Shown here piece after piece: positions 52,795-64,000 of a stretch of 64,000 bases of DNA. How positions within the stretch are numbered: the stretch's first letter is position 1; the number at the start of each line of letters is the position of its first letter. Below the pieces are notes generated by a model. The model was not told where the DNA came from, made no database searches, and worked only from the letters and a program-made list of their open reading frames with translations. The stretch spans positions 434,001 to 498,000 of the forward strand of contig VZTJ01002531.1 in NCBI GenBank assembly GCA_013397795.1. Direction: 5' to 3'. This stretch comes from Orthonyx spaldingii (taxonomy: Eukaryota > Chordata > Aves > Passeriformes > Orthonychidae). The position numbers and the translations under genes were made by a program.

Positions 52795-54043
52795 GTCAGC
52801 AAAGGCTAATTACATCCCACTGCTATCAATCTGCATTCGGTTTCCATGAGCTTGGGATTAGGCAGCTCAATACATTTTCAAAACATATTACTGTGGTTGT
52901 TTAGCAGTGTAAAGGATGTGTCTTGCATTTTTCTCTTCATTACTTTCTTTGGATTAAAACCACTAAGCCTAGCAAGAAAAGCAACACAACTCAGTGGACT
53001 AAATCACCCAAACTGAAGCTGAGCAAGAGCTTCTTTCCTAACATCAAAAATCTTCCTATTAAAACCACATGACTCAAGATCATCTCAAGTAATGCCTACA
53101 TGGACTCTGAAAGCATGATTTCTAGTTTTGCTGCCTTTTGAGGCACTTTGAAAGCTAAGATTATGAGAACAGACAGTAAATTTAAAGTTACTGGCTGCTC
53201 ATTCTCCAAGTCACACTTCAACAATTTTATTACTTACCTAGTCATACAAGAATGGAAGCTTGAAAGTCCACTACAGCTATGGAAATTATGGTAAAAGTAG
53301 TCCAAAAAACACAGTTATGGATCAGAGGAGACTGCAGGATTTTACAGTCTATACCCCCAATGCTTTGTTCTGTTTTTCAGAAAATACAGGGAGATCATAC
53401 ATCCAAAAATTAGAACTCTGCTAATGAGCTGATTAGCTTAAGTTCAAGTAGTTCTGAAATGCTCAGGCAAAGATTGAGGAAAATGAATGGTCACTATATT
53501 TTTTTTTCTTCTTCTAATTAAGAAAGGTTTCAGTGAATTAACAAGGACTCAAAGGTTAGAAAAGAAATTTCCTTGTGTAAGTACTAAGCATTGGTTAGTT
53601 TCCCTCCAAAAAGGCTGTATTTCTTCACATGCTCAAATAAAACTCAAAAGTTGGTAGAAATAGTTAGCTTAATAACAAGGACATGTTTTCTAGAGTTTCT
53701 ATGAAAATTTAGGGACCTGTCCAAGCTGAGAATAGAAATTTTTAAAAAGTACTGCCTTCAACTCTTACAACCTTTGGAAATTCACTGTTTTCTCTCTGCC
53801 TCCTCATAGAAACGACAAGTGTCAACCTGTAAATCAAACGGCTGTATTTCTTCCTGTTTACTTTCCAGTTTTTCACAACTGCTTCCATATTTCTCCTACG
53901 AGTGACACACAAGACCTGTGTTGTGATGGAGAAGAAGCTGAGCTCTAAAGTAGAGTTCTCCTCAGGTTAATACCCTGCCAACTGCCTCCAACAGAAATGC
54001 ACCGAGTGCCCGAAAAAGATTGTGGACAAACATAACCCAAATT

Positions 54044-54057
54044 AAAAAAAAAAAAAA
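54044..54057. repeat. Poly(A) tract, 14 bases
   Basis: Uninterrupted A run followed by taaatgc. No associated retroelement was recognised. Confidence 0.8.
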
Positions 54058-55046
54058 TAAATGCAAAAGTAACCTTACACATTAAACTCTTTACAGAGAA
54101 ATTAAATTTACACCTTAAGTTGTTCACAAGGAAATTAAATTAAAGCAATCTTTCACAGTGTAGGGCTATTCTGAAGGAGGGTTCTCTGTGTGTTTTGTCC
54201 CTTTGAAGTTGCTGTTTAAAAATTAAGGTGAGACTATCTGAGGGTCTGGAACATAACTTGCAGGTAATGTACTGATGAGAAATGTGATTATGCAAGGTAT
54301 TCTAAATTTCCATCCTCTGTTTGAATGCAATTTACACACCTTTAACTGATTACACTAGACAATATGAAAGCAGGAAGAAATAAAGGGCAATAAGAATATG
54401 GAAAATGCTCATTAGCAGCTTCTTGAGAGTTCTGCTTACAAGGCATCCTTACACATGACCAAGCAGCCCAGCTTCTGGCCTGTCAATGGAGATGTTTTGT
54501 AGTGTCCCAGAACATTTATAGTCACTATGAGATGCTGTAGATAAGCAACTAAAAAAGACAGGCAGTACAACCAGGTTGCAATACCTGAAGTGCTGTGTAG
54601 ATTCCTCAAACATGAATTTGGAGATCCAGTCTCCAGTAATAAGTACAGAGATTTCTGTCTAATTAACCTGCAATAGTGAATTACCTTTCCTGGTATGTTT
54701 AGGATATGTATCTGAATCTCCTTTGTGATACCTAGGCAATGAGAGACTGATGATTGAATAACTCTAACGGTACGATGGGATAAAAGCACTTGCTGTGGAT
54801 TCAGACATTGGCCGTACCCAAGTATTTTAAGATTTATTTTTGTTTCCTTCTGTTTAGCTAAGAAAAACCAATGGCTCTAGAGTATCCTGCCTTCTCCAGA
54901 AAAATACAGATTAATTAAAAATTGTGCCAGGTAACAAGAAACAAGATTTGAAATGGAATTCTTCCATTAAAAATGCATCTTATCTGTTAACGCCATACTG
55001 TAATTTGGAAAGAAGTAAGGTCTCTAAGGTGGACTGTAATCAAATG

Positions 55047-55285
55047 TGTTATAGAGTTCATCTCGTTCCACCCCCCTGCCATGGGCAGGGACACCTTCCA
55101 CCGTCCCAGGCTGCTTCAGGCCCCATCCAACCTAGCCTTGGACAATTCCAGGGATCCAGGGGCAGCCACAGCTTCTCTGGAAACTTGCACCAGGGTCTCA
55201 CTACCGTCACAGGGAAGAATTTCTTCCTAATATCCAATCCCACCCTGATCTCTTTCAGCTGTCACCCTCCTGCTCTCTTCTTTGC
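55047..55285 (-). mobile_element. CR1 LINE 3' fragment, minus orientation
   Basis: The reverse complement of the CR1 tail: tcatctcgttccacccccc, tgccatgggcagggacacc, caaccta(g)ccttggac, attccagggatcc, cacagcttctctgg and gaagaatttcttcctaatat. It lies on the same strand as the host gene. The boundary on the right is blurred by divergence. Confidence 0.9.
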
Positions 55286-55630
55286 TACTGTGGCTGTGTC
55301 TTGTGAGTTTGTTTACTTCTGACACAGCAGAGAAGAGTGCTGCAATATTTCTGTGTGGGGTTTCATCCTTTCAAATCTCTAGACATAAGCAGTAGTGATC
55401 CAATTTTCAACAGAGAATCAGTGGAAGACGAGCCTTTCAAAGAAATATAGCAATATTCTTAGAGGAGTAAAGAACAATCACGTCAACACTGCACTGCCAG
55501 TTTACTATAACAAGGCAAAATGGAAACTTTTGTGAAGAAATTTTCAATAATTGATGGAGGTTTTTTAAATTGAATCATAAAAATTTTTCCAGTGAAAGAT
55601 GTTTTAAAGTTTTGAAGTGAAATTCCTAAT

Positions 55631-55646
55631 TTTATTTATTTATTTA
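55631..55646. repeat. Short TTTA microsatellite
   Basis: About four tandem copies of TTTA in an AT-rich stretch. Too short to be a strong marker. Confidence 0.7.
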
Positions 55647-56250
55647 AAAATTGCTACTTTAGCAAATGTACTTCGTATTTGGACTACTTCATTTTTTTTC
55701 ACAGTTTGCTATTTTTATGTGGGTTTGATTGATATAGTAGGGCTGTTTGGAACAGCAAATAACTTACTAATTTAGGATAGTGCTCATTTTAAAATGAAGT
55801 GATATAAATGAAGCATTTAGAAGACAGAATTTCTGAGATAGGCTGGTTTAGATAAGCACTTGAAAATATAAGTGTAGCATACTTTATGTGGAAAAGAATT
55901 TATTAGTTAGAAAACAATTAGAAATAGTTCCATATTGCCAAATAATTGGTTCTCCCATCTCCTGTGAGATTTTACTATGGACAGAGATTTTCTTCCCGTA
56001 AGAGAAAGGGAACGCAAATGAAAGGTTCCCAACCTGGTGTGGAAAAAGAAAAAAAATGAGATGAGACAGAGAAGTTTGATTTACTCGTTTCCTCAGCATT
56101 CAGTTTTCAGTCCACCACATTATGCAAAATATCTATTGAGTTACAAGCAAGTTTTTTTATCTTTATATTTTTTTGGAAACCACGATACAATGTCATTACA
56201 TTTTTGGCACTTCAGCATAAAAAGAAATGTTTCATTCTCTTTGCCTCATT

Positions 56251-56270
56251 AGGATCTCATATGAGATCCT
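56251..56270. repeat. Perfect 20-bp palindrome
   Basis: The half-site AGGATCTCAT is followed directly by its exact reverse complement ATGAGATCCT, with no spacer. It sits in intronic sequence with no repeat element around it. It contains an NdeI-like CATATG core flanked by GATCT/AGATC arms. Confidence 0.95.
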
Positions 56271-57483
56271 GTCAGCTGCAAGTTTGTTCAGTTTATCTCA
56301 AGAAAAAAGGAAGAAAAAAGCTTAAATTTTCCCTTAGATATGTCAATCAAAAGGAGTGCACTGGCTGGAGCTCCAAGTTCAGAAGAATATCACTCATGTC
56401 AGCTGAGACAGAATCTTTCTGTGGGCCCATTTTCTTCATCTCTTTTAGAAAAGATGATATTTATGTAAAGGCCTGACCTCACCCCGCAATTACCCCAAAA
56501 TCAAACTGTGCTGTATAGAGGGATTCAGTCAATGATTCTATCATGTATTTCTCATTAAGTGCTCTTTTCCTAGCTGAGAAGTACTTTTTCTAGGATCACA
56601 CTTTCACAAAAGATAAATAGTATTCAAATTTGAATTGGCCAGGGAGACCAGATATTCAATTTTAAACCATTTCTTGGCTATGTGAAAATTATTAATACCA
56701 AAATTCTCATTATTTAACTCAGGATCTTCTGCAGGCTGTGTTAATTTAAATTCAAATTTACTCCTTTCTTGCCAGCCACGTAGTAAAGACACACTCCTGT
56801 TATTCACATTCTTTCACTGCAACTCTGTTTTTATTGTATTTACAATAGTTGCTAGACAGCTCCTCATATCAGATCTTTGATTCTAGCAGACATACCTGTC
56901 TTAATGTGCTCATATAATTTTACATTCTCTTATTCATTACCATGTTGCTTTTTCTTATTACAGTAGAGCTGTTAGGAATGGCAGCTGTTAATACTGGAGA
57001 CTGTATGAATTATTAGTTTTTAAGCCAAGATAAAGGTATCGATTGAGATCAGAGCGCTGCTGTAGGATCATGGCTCTTTCTTGCAGAAGGAAGTTCCCAT
57101 GAACCAGCGGAAGAGGAATGCAGAAATTCCCAGGAACTTTGCAGCACTGTGTGCTGTGCTTTCACCTCATGCAATGTGACCTCTGACATGGCAAACTAAC
57201 TGCATTTCACTTGGCTGTCATTTTAAATAAAAGCTATGATGAAGGAGAGATACAAAATGTGTTTCTCACTACGAGTTTAGCCCTTTTGCTTTGTATAATC
57301 TGCTTAGTGCTGACGTTTGGAACAAGCAAATTTCTAGAGTCAATTATTAAAAACATGTTCTGTGTGCTGGGTAACCAGATTATAAATCATGAGACTTCAC
57401 AGAGCTGGTGTAAAACTCATTGTCAAACCTTTCCAGACTTGTGAACAGTGTTAAAGAACAAGCCTAGCAGAAGGCATGCTCAG

Positions 57484-57880
57484 AGAATAGAATGGAATTG
57501 ACTATTTCAGTTGGAAAGGACCTACAAGGCCCATTCTGTGTGACTGCCAGGCCAACTCAGGGCTGACCAGGTTGAAGAGTGTTGTTAAGGGCATTGTACT
57601 GATGCCTTTTAAACACTGACAGGCTTGGGGCAACAAGGACATCTCTAGGAAGGCTGTTGCAGTGTCTGACCAACCCCTTGGTAAAGAAATGTGTTGTAAC
57701 ATCCAGCCTAAGCCTCCCTTGGCAGAGCTCAGCACCATTGCCACAGGTCCTGTCTCTGGATGAGCCCTTCAGCCTCCTTTTCTCCCAACAACCTCAAAGC
57801 CCTCAGCTGCTCCTCACAGGACCTGTGTTCTGGCCCTTCCACCAGCTTTGTCCTCCTGGTGACAGTCCTTTTCTTGGCTA
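57484..57880 (-). mobile_element. CR1 LINE 3' fragment, minus orientation (longer copy)
   Basis: It starts with gaatagaatgg and ttggaaaggacctacaaggc, then the ggcaacaaggacatctctagg, aaggctgttgcagtgtctgacca and atccagcctaagcctccctt blocks, and continues through ctcagctgctcctcac and gacctgtgttctggcccttccacc-like segments. This is the reverse complement of a CR1 tail of a different subfamily from the copy at 55047. The right edge is approximate. Confidence 0.85.
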
Positions 57881-59731
57881 CCCAGAATGGGAAAGCAAAA
57901 ACCTTTAAATGGCTGTATAGGCCACTCTCTACTCTGTACCTGATAACCTGGCTGGAGCAAATTATCATCTGGCACTGCCATTCAAACCAAAACCTGCACC
58001 CTCGAACACACAGCTTTCTGTTAAAAAACCTGCTATCAATTTGTCTTTCATTTATTCATGTAATTTCCCCAATTAGATAAACTGCGATTATTTCACTACA
58101 GCTTGTGGCAAGTGACACGGTTTGTAAAAAAATGAAAAGCACACAACCAAAACACTGGAATCTGAGTAACTAAACAGCAAACCACGGTGCAAGTCAAGCT
58201 TGACCAGCTTTGTGTTTGATTTAACTCTGAAAAGGAGTTTTCTTAAACACAGAGAACGGGAACTAATTTTTCTTTAGGTACTGAGCAACACTAAAGCTGC
58301 ATTATGAAACCAGGTTATTAGTGGTAAATAAAAACCGTGGCTACCCAATAAAACTGGGAGATGCAAATCTGCTTTCACAGAGCTCAGTTTTCAGTAACTC
58401 ACCATAAAGACTGCCACCACTAAAACAGGAAAGCATTTTTGGGAATTTCACTAAAGCATAGACTTCCTTAAATGCCAAGTAATGCATATCCCTTAGGTTT
58501 TCAGCAGATATTGTCCAAATGGATTTACTGATCTGAAAGTCCATTTACAAACCCCACAACAGGTTTATACAAACCATAACAGATAAGTAAATTTTACCAG
58601 TAAAACCTAAATAAAGTTTTGATTAGTTTTTGATTTTTCCCATGTACTTTGCCAGTACAAGCAATAGATTTATTTCTAAATCACAGTTTTGGGGCTCAGA
58701 TGTTAGCATCAGAATTTAAAATTACACACACAGCCCTCGCACATTAACTCTTAATCATGTTTTATAAATTCCATTCAGAACTTCTACAGTGAGTTCTTGA
58801 AGTCCAGATGTAATAATGAGTTTCATAAAAGGCTTTGTAATCTGTTTCTCATGTTGTCCTTCAAAGTTCAAAATAAGTCACACTCTATCCACAAAGCACC
58901 TTGGTTGTTGGGTTTTTTTTTGTAAAAACAGCAACTTGTCATTATATGGCATGTTTAGCCACGATTCTTCCACAATTCTATTCGAATAACATCAACAACA
59001 GACGTGGAAAGGACTATTTAAATTTAAGGCATGCATTTTAAGCAGACCTAGGAATCAACTTGCCACAGTGTACGCAAAGAACTAATCCTCCCCAGGCCAA
59101 TTTTAACACCCTCTCAGTTCAGATTTCAAAGCCTAACAGAAGTTATGCTGTCGCTGGAATAACTCCTGTGCCACGCTCCACGTGCACTTTTCACTCTCCT
59201 CTTTCCACGGGCACTGAAGCTCGTATGGCAAATCAGATCTGAGAGCTGAAAACACAACAAAGCCTAGAGGAAAACCAACAGCAAACCCAAATGATTACTT
59301 TTCAGCCAGATCGAACTTAATCCTGCTCACTCCAGATGGGCTTAGGGGAACTGGGAAACCACAAAGTCTGCAACACTCAGCTGATGGAGATGTCTGATGA
59401 TCTTAATTATTACATTAGCTCCAAAACCTTTTGAAAATCCAATTCCAACAGCAGGTGTTAAAACTTGGCATTCAGCTCAGAATTTCATGGGATATAGGTG
59501 ACAGGAAGGGAAGAGGTAGGGAATCAAGTGATGTAACAAAGACAGGTGGAAGAAAGTTGTTCTTATATGAATTGTTTACTATTCCGGAGATACTTGTAAA
59601 AAATAGGAAAAAAGTTGAACTGACAAATTAAATTCCAATAATGTTGTTTCATGCTAAGGTCAATAAATTATATTAAAAACAAGATATGTAACAGTGAAAG
59701 TTACTACATTTTCTTTAACTACTTATATATA

Positions 59732-59747
59732 TTTTTTTTTTTTTTTT
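59732..59747. repeat. Poly(T) tract, 16 bases
   Basis: T run following a short TATATAT stretch. It could be the tail of a minus-strand insertion, but no body of such an element is recognisable on its right. Confidence 0.8.
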
Positions 59748-62700
59748 GCTTTGATTGTATTTATATAATTCCTTACATTACACACAGTCTTTCTATGAAA
59801 AACTCATTTGTCAAGTCCTCTCATGACAGAGCAATACCCAAATATGAAAGGGCATAGTGTGCTCAGCCCCAACCTCTGCCAGTACAAGGGAATGTTCTCC
59901 TTATATGAAGTGAGAACAAAGAAAAGAAAAAGGAACTTTTTCTCCAAGTTATTGGATCAATTTTGCTTTTTAATGACACTTAAAACTTATGTAGCAAAGC
60001 ACTTATTCCACTGAGTCTAATCAAGCTTCCCAGCTGCATAAATATAAGTATTTAGCCTTTTGTCTGCAGAGTGCTCCTCTGCATCCTTTTAAGCCCTGGG
60101 ACTGAATTCCTGTCTCGAGCATGGCACAGTGCTGGGGGATTACCAACAGGATCTAGAATATGGTTTATAATTGAATTCCCAACAGGTCTGGCATTCACAA
60201 AGCAGAACAAAACGACACATTTTATTCCGAAATATAAAGAGTTGGATCTGCAGCTCCTGCCTCTCACTTTGCACCTGAAAATCTGAGAGTGCATCTGCAG
60301 TTAGAGGCTCAAACACTTCATGAGCAGCTAAAAATCTGATCAATAATTTTTATATGCACCCTTCGTGTCGACCATTGGCTCCTATACTGGGTGAAGCCAG
60401 AGTGAACTTCACTGAAGTACACGGAACCAGGACTATAATCAGATTTAGACTGGGCTCATCTGTTTATGTCAGGTTCATTTTTCTAACAGAGGGCACTAAT
60501 CAGTAGTTTTAAAAAGTGAAATCTGAATGATTAAGAAATGCTGGCACCTTGACAGGTGCCACAATGTTATTAAAAATAGATTCCTCAAAATAGTATCTCG
60601 AGGAAACACTTTAGAGAGGGAATTAAAAAAAAAAAATTAAAAATTATGCTACCTTCACCTTTGTGTTGTAAAGCTGTTATTAAAAAACCAAAAAAGAAAC
60701 CCCTTAGAATCATGATACATTGTAAAAATAAGCTAATTTGAGAAGAAGCCAGTGAATTTTTGTTCGGTATTTTTTGTTGCCTTGGATGTTTTGCAAAGCT
60801 GTGATTAAAAGTCTGCCAGTTTGCCATAGTGTACAACTGTCAGTACTGTTTTAATTAATTAAAAAAAATAAAATTGTGTTACATTTCACATATCTTATAA
60901 AATATAGAAAATATAACCGAATAGATAATCTTTAGTGATATCTTTTTTTCCACGTATTTCGATTTCATGAAGTTTGTTTGTATACACACAGCTGAAATAA
61001 GCCAGTAGAAGAATGACTTTGTCAATTAAGTGCTTTGAATAAATTTAAAAAAACCCCAGTCAGATGCAAATGTATCGTTATTTATTCGGCCATTTAGAAA
61101 TGAGAACTGTTTTGTCACAAAAAAGTAAATGTTCTCCATTCAGAGTTTGATTGTTCTAAAGCAGTAGGCACACAAATGTGGATGGATCACATCTGATGGT
61201 AGCAACATGGAGATTATTTTATTGCTTATCTGGGATAATTTAAAACAGATGAAGTAAAACTATATCTCAGAGTACACACATGCAATATCCATGTACACCT
61301 ATTACAGATATACCTCAGCAGCAAAATAAATGGGCTATTCTTTCATCTAAGGAGAAGACAAGGACTCTCTGAGATTGAGGAGTTATCACTTAACTAATAA
61401 AAAAACACTTTTTCATGAGTGAGTCCTCACAATAAGCATCATTGAGGACTTACTGTTTTATTGATAACCTGATTTTGAAGAAATTTCTCTCTATTTCTAC
61501 AGTCATATCACTTTTAGATGAGGAAAAGGCTGCAGCATACTGGAATATACTATTCCATTACCCCAGAACAATTTCTATCCTTCTTCCTTTCTACCATTCT
61601 GAAATGTTGTTTTTCATTTATTGGCTACTGGATTCTTGTCATGAAACACTTTAGGTCGAAATGCAGTACTTTGTAATATTAGTTTAAATTTTGAACTAAA
61701 ATTATTTCAACAAATGATACAGATGCTGCACTTTTTAAAGTCAATATTATATGAGCATGGTTGGAATTGGGCTGCAATTTATGAAACTCCTATCCATTAG
61801 TTTTATAAGAAGGTATTAAAATAAAAAATAGCTTCATAGCCAGCATATGATCTCTGCTTATGAAATAGAAATATCATTTCCACTGTAAGAAAGTATATCT
61901 TTTATACTGCTTTGGTTTTATGGTTGGTTTGCTACAGACAAAACCCAGCCCCTGGCCCGAGGAACTGCTGGTGGGTGGGGTGATCACTCCTGTTGGTTAA
62001 TTAAATCTCATTAATGTTAATGCACAGGCTTGAATCTATTCTGTTGGACTCAAATGGAAAATGGGATCATACCTGACCATGTAAGTCCTGAAGGGCAAAC
62101 TGACCCTGGTCAGGAGGAGTCTGAGGTTATTTCCTCTGCTCCTCCTCGTTATCCAGGTGGGAATACTCTTCTCTGCTGTGGCTCTGGAAGCCTGAAAGCC
62201 CCACACAGTGACCTTGAGTAGGAATGGACTCAAGAGGGTGGGTGCTGCTTTTCGACATTACACGCTGAAATTCTTTCAGTGTTGTTAACACTTGTTGGCC
62301 GGGGCAGAGAATGAAGTGCTTTTACAACACCATCAAAAAAAAATCTGGTTTCAGGCTCACAAAGGTGAAACAGGGTGACAGACTATTCCCTACTCAGAGT
62401 CACTGCTCAGCAGAGCCTCTCCCTTCTCAAAGGTGTTGAACAGATCGAAAACCAAACCCTGATGACCTCTTTCCCTGTCCCTACTGAAATAAGTAAAAAC
62501 ATTTTAACCACCCCCACTGTTTCTGATACAGGGTCTTCAGCCCACAATTCCTTAAAAGACACTTTTACCAATTTTATAATTCTGACTTAAGGCATCTATT
62601 CTGAAACTAACAGTAATTGCTGTAATGCTGGCTGCTTTAACACTTGAGTGTCTCAGCAAACTGGCAGTATTTTCTTATTGACTACACTCATAACAAAAAC

Positions 62701-64000
62701 AGATCTACAAACAAGATGTTCTTACTGGGATTCTGTAATACTTTCATTTATGTTGTTTTTTACTCATCATAATTTTTTTAAAGTATACACTAGGTTTGTC
62801 TCACAACTTCTACACTTGCCATGTAGAAGTTCTTCATGCTGTCCAATCTGAAAAGACAGCCTTCATGCTAATTTTGCAATCCTTAATTTCAGGAGATCTA
62901 TTTAAAAACATGTAATTGTGCTTTTTAGTTATACCCAGCTGAACTGCCTGCATATCAATATATTAGGAGACAGCATAAAAGAAAATAGAGGGCAAGGGCA
63001 GATTACAGTTTCATGCACAGGATTATGTTACAAAAACATCTTGAAGATTTTTATCACTGAGAATACATCAGGTTTGTCATACACAACCAGTTACAAAAAC
63101 ATTCAGAATAAGAATTTCAAATAAAGATTATCTGCCACTGGGATCAGATTTTCACAGCACGTCTGCAATGAAGGCATCAAAGAGCAGGGATTTGAAACAG
63201 GCCCAGCCACTCCTATTAGTGCCACACAAACGTGAAATGCAAGCAGAGAATTTCATGGTGCTGCATAGTGAAATCTGAAGTTTCAGCTGTTTGTTTTGGT
63301 TCCTGACCAGGATTTAAGGGCTCAACTCAAATAAGGGCAGACATTAGTTTGTGCTTAATTTTTACTTTTAGGTTCCTTCAGGCATCCCATCCCTCAGCTC
63401 AGCACACAATGTGTTGGTTCTTAGGATCTTTTTTCCAGGACACACATTTCTTATGCATTGTCTAGATGTTTAATTTTGGTCTTATCCTCCCAATTTTGGA
63501 TGGTTACAATCCCAAGAAATGCTCAGTATCAAGAAGATGCTTTCAGAAGAGTTCAGCTACCACTTTGATGCCAAAATAGGTGTCCACAGACAAGATTAAA
63601 ACCATCATGGATTGGGCTAAGTCTCCTAAGGAAATCTGTTATTTTAAAATTCCTTAAGACAACCCAAAGTCTCAAAAATTTGGTCTTGACTTCAGGACTG
63701 AGCTCACAAAGCAAACCAGAATCTGTAAACTTCAGCATCCGCAACGTGATTGTAGCTATGTCACAGAACAACATAAAGAAAAAACATGTCTAGAATACAT
63801 TGCACAACTGTAAGCTAAAGGAAGTTATAAGTATGGTCTAAAAACTGAAATGAACAAAGAAACACACACTTTAGCAGCTGCATTTCCCCAGGTCTTTCTG
63901 CAAGTTGTTAAAAGCAGCTATTTCCATCCCTTGTCACTTGAGCACATACGAAAGTTCCACTGACTCTACCTCATATTCACTCAAATGTAAATTAGAATAT

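Larger units (their letters stand above)
15850..64000 (-). other. NAALADL2: 3' part of the NAALADL2-like gene (gene-level span)
   Basis: The span holds three coding exons, two complete introns, one partial intron and a probable 3' UTR. Spliced together, the exons give 163 residues ending in a TGA stop, with split codons that match exactly at both junctions (G|GT for Gly and AG|A for Arg). The product is the C-terminal TfR-like dimerisation domain of the M28/transferrin-receptor family. The family is known for type II membrane glycoproteins that dimerise through this domain. NAALADL2 is preferred over FOLH1, NAALAD2, NAALADL1, TFRC and TFR2 because of the LPFNALDIALEVQ, SDEMRPANDPKERAP and NSINSAQVYFKAGLDVF stretches, and because its introns are known to be very long. 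The gene start lies outside the window. The 3' end is an inference from poly(A) signals. Confidence 0.85.
39003..64000 (-). other. Partial intron of the NAALADL2-like gene (at least 25 kb)
   Basis: The region lies upstream of the antepenultimate exon on the minus strand. I searched it for the preceding exon, which must end in phase 0 and encode the end of the protease-like domain, and did not find it. It contains four CR1 fragments (42207-42406, 45899-45957, 55047-55285, 57484-57880), many A or T homopolymers, and otherwise AT-rich DNA without assignable content. The block 61920-62560 is somewhat richer in G+C and might be an old repeat, but I do not recognise it. Confidence 0.7.

Noticed and set aside
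54436..54789. 117-codon minus-strand frame in the large intron
   Set aside because: It lacks similarity to the family segment expected before the antepenultimate exon and has no matching phase-0 donor.
57502..58080. Overlapping frames of 79 to 106 codons
   Set aside because: Most of the interval is a CR1 tail, and the frames do not correspond to the CR1 reverse transcriptase.
61920..62560. GC-richer block suspected to be an old LTR or other repeat
   Set aside because: I could not identify terminal motifs, a target duplication or known internal blocks, so there is no support for naming it.

Overview
The window looks like bird nuclear DNA. It is AT-rich, has almost no coding capacity, and carries several truncated CR1 LINE tails (the typical avian LINE) plus one solo LTR of the avian ERVL type. 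There is no sign of an operon, phage, plasmid, CRISPR array or prokaryotic gene. Nearly all longer open frames are chance frames in introns and intergenic DNA.

The one gene I can support lies on the minus strand. Three exons at 39002-38909, 31397-31199 and 16664-16466 join in perfect phase (ends 1/2 and 2/1) into a 163-residue C-terminus with a TGA stop. It matches the transferrin-receptor-like dimerisation domain of the glutamate carboxypeptidase II/transferrin receptor family, and its closest match in my knowledge is NAALADL2, a gene known for very long introns. The visible introns are 7.5 kb and 14.5 kb, plus at least 25 kb of a third that runs off the right edge. The upstream exons (cytoplasmic tail, membrane anchor, protease-like domain) were not found and are probably beyond position 64000.

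Layout: 1 to about 15850 is downstream intergenic DNA with one CR1 tail. About 15850-16465 is the probable 3' UTR. 16665-31198 is the last intron, with no repeat I recognise. 31398-38908 is the penultimate intron, holding a 574-bp solo LTR with an exact 5-bp target duplication (32566-33149) and a CR1 copy. 39003-64000 is a partial intron with four CR1 fragments, several A/T homopolymers and a few short palindromes.

I found no new biological system. The items most worth a second look are the solo LTR with intact ends and duplication, a 20-bp perfect palindrome at 56251-56270, an exon-like cassette with strong splice signals at 58403-58532, and paired CACCT/AGGTG half-sites at 60542-60561. No tRNA, rRNA or other RNA gene was recognised by eye.
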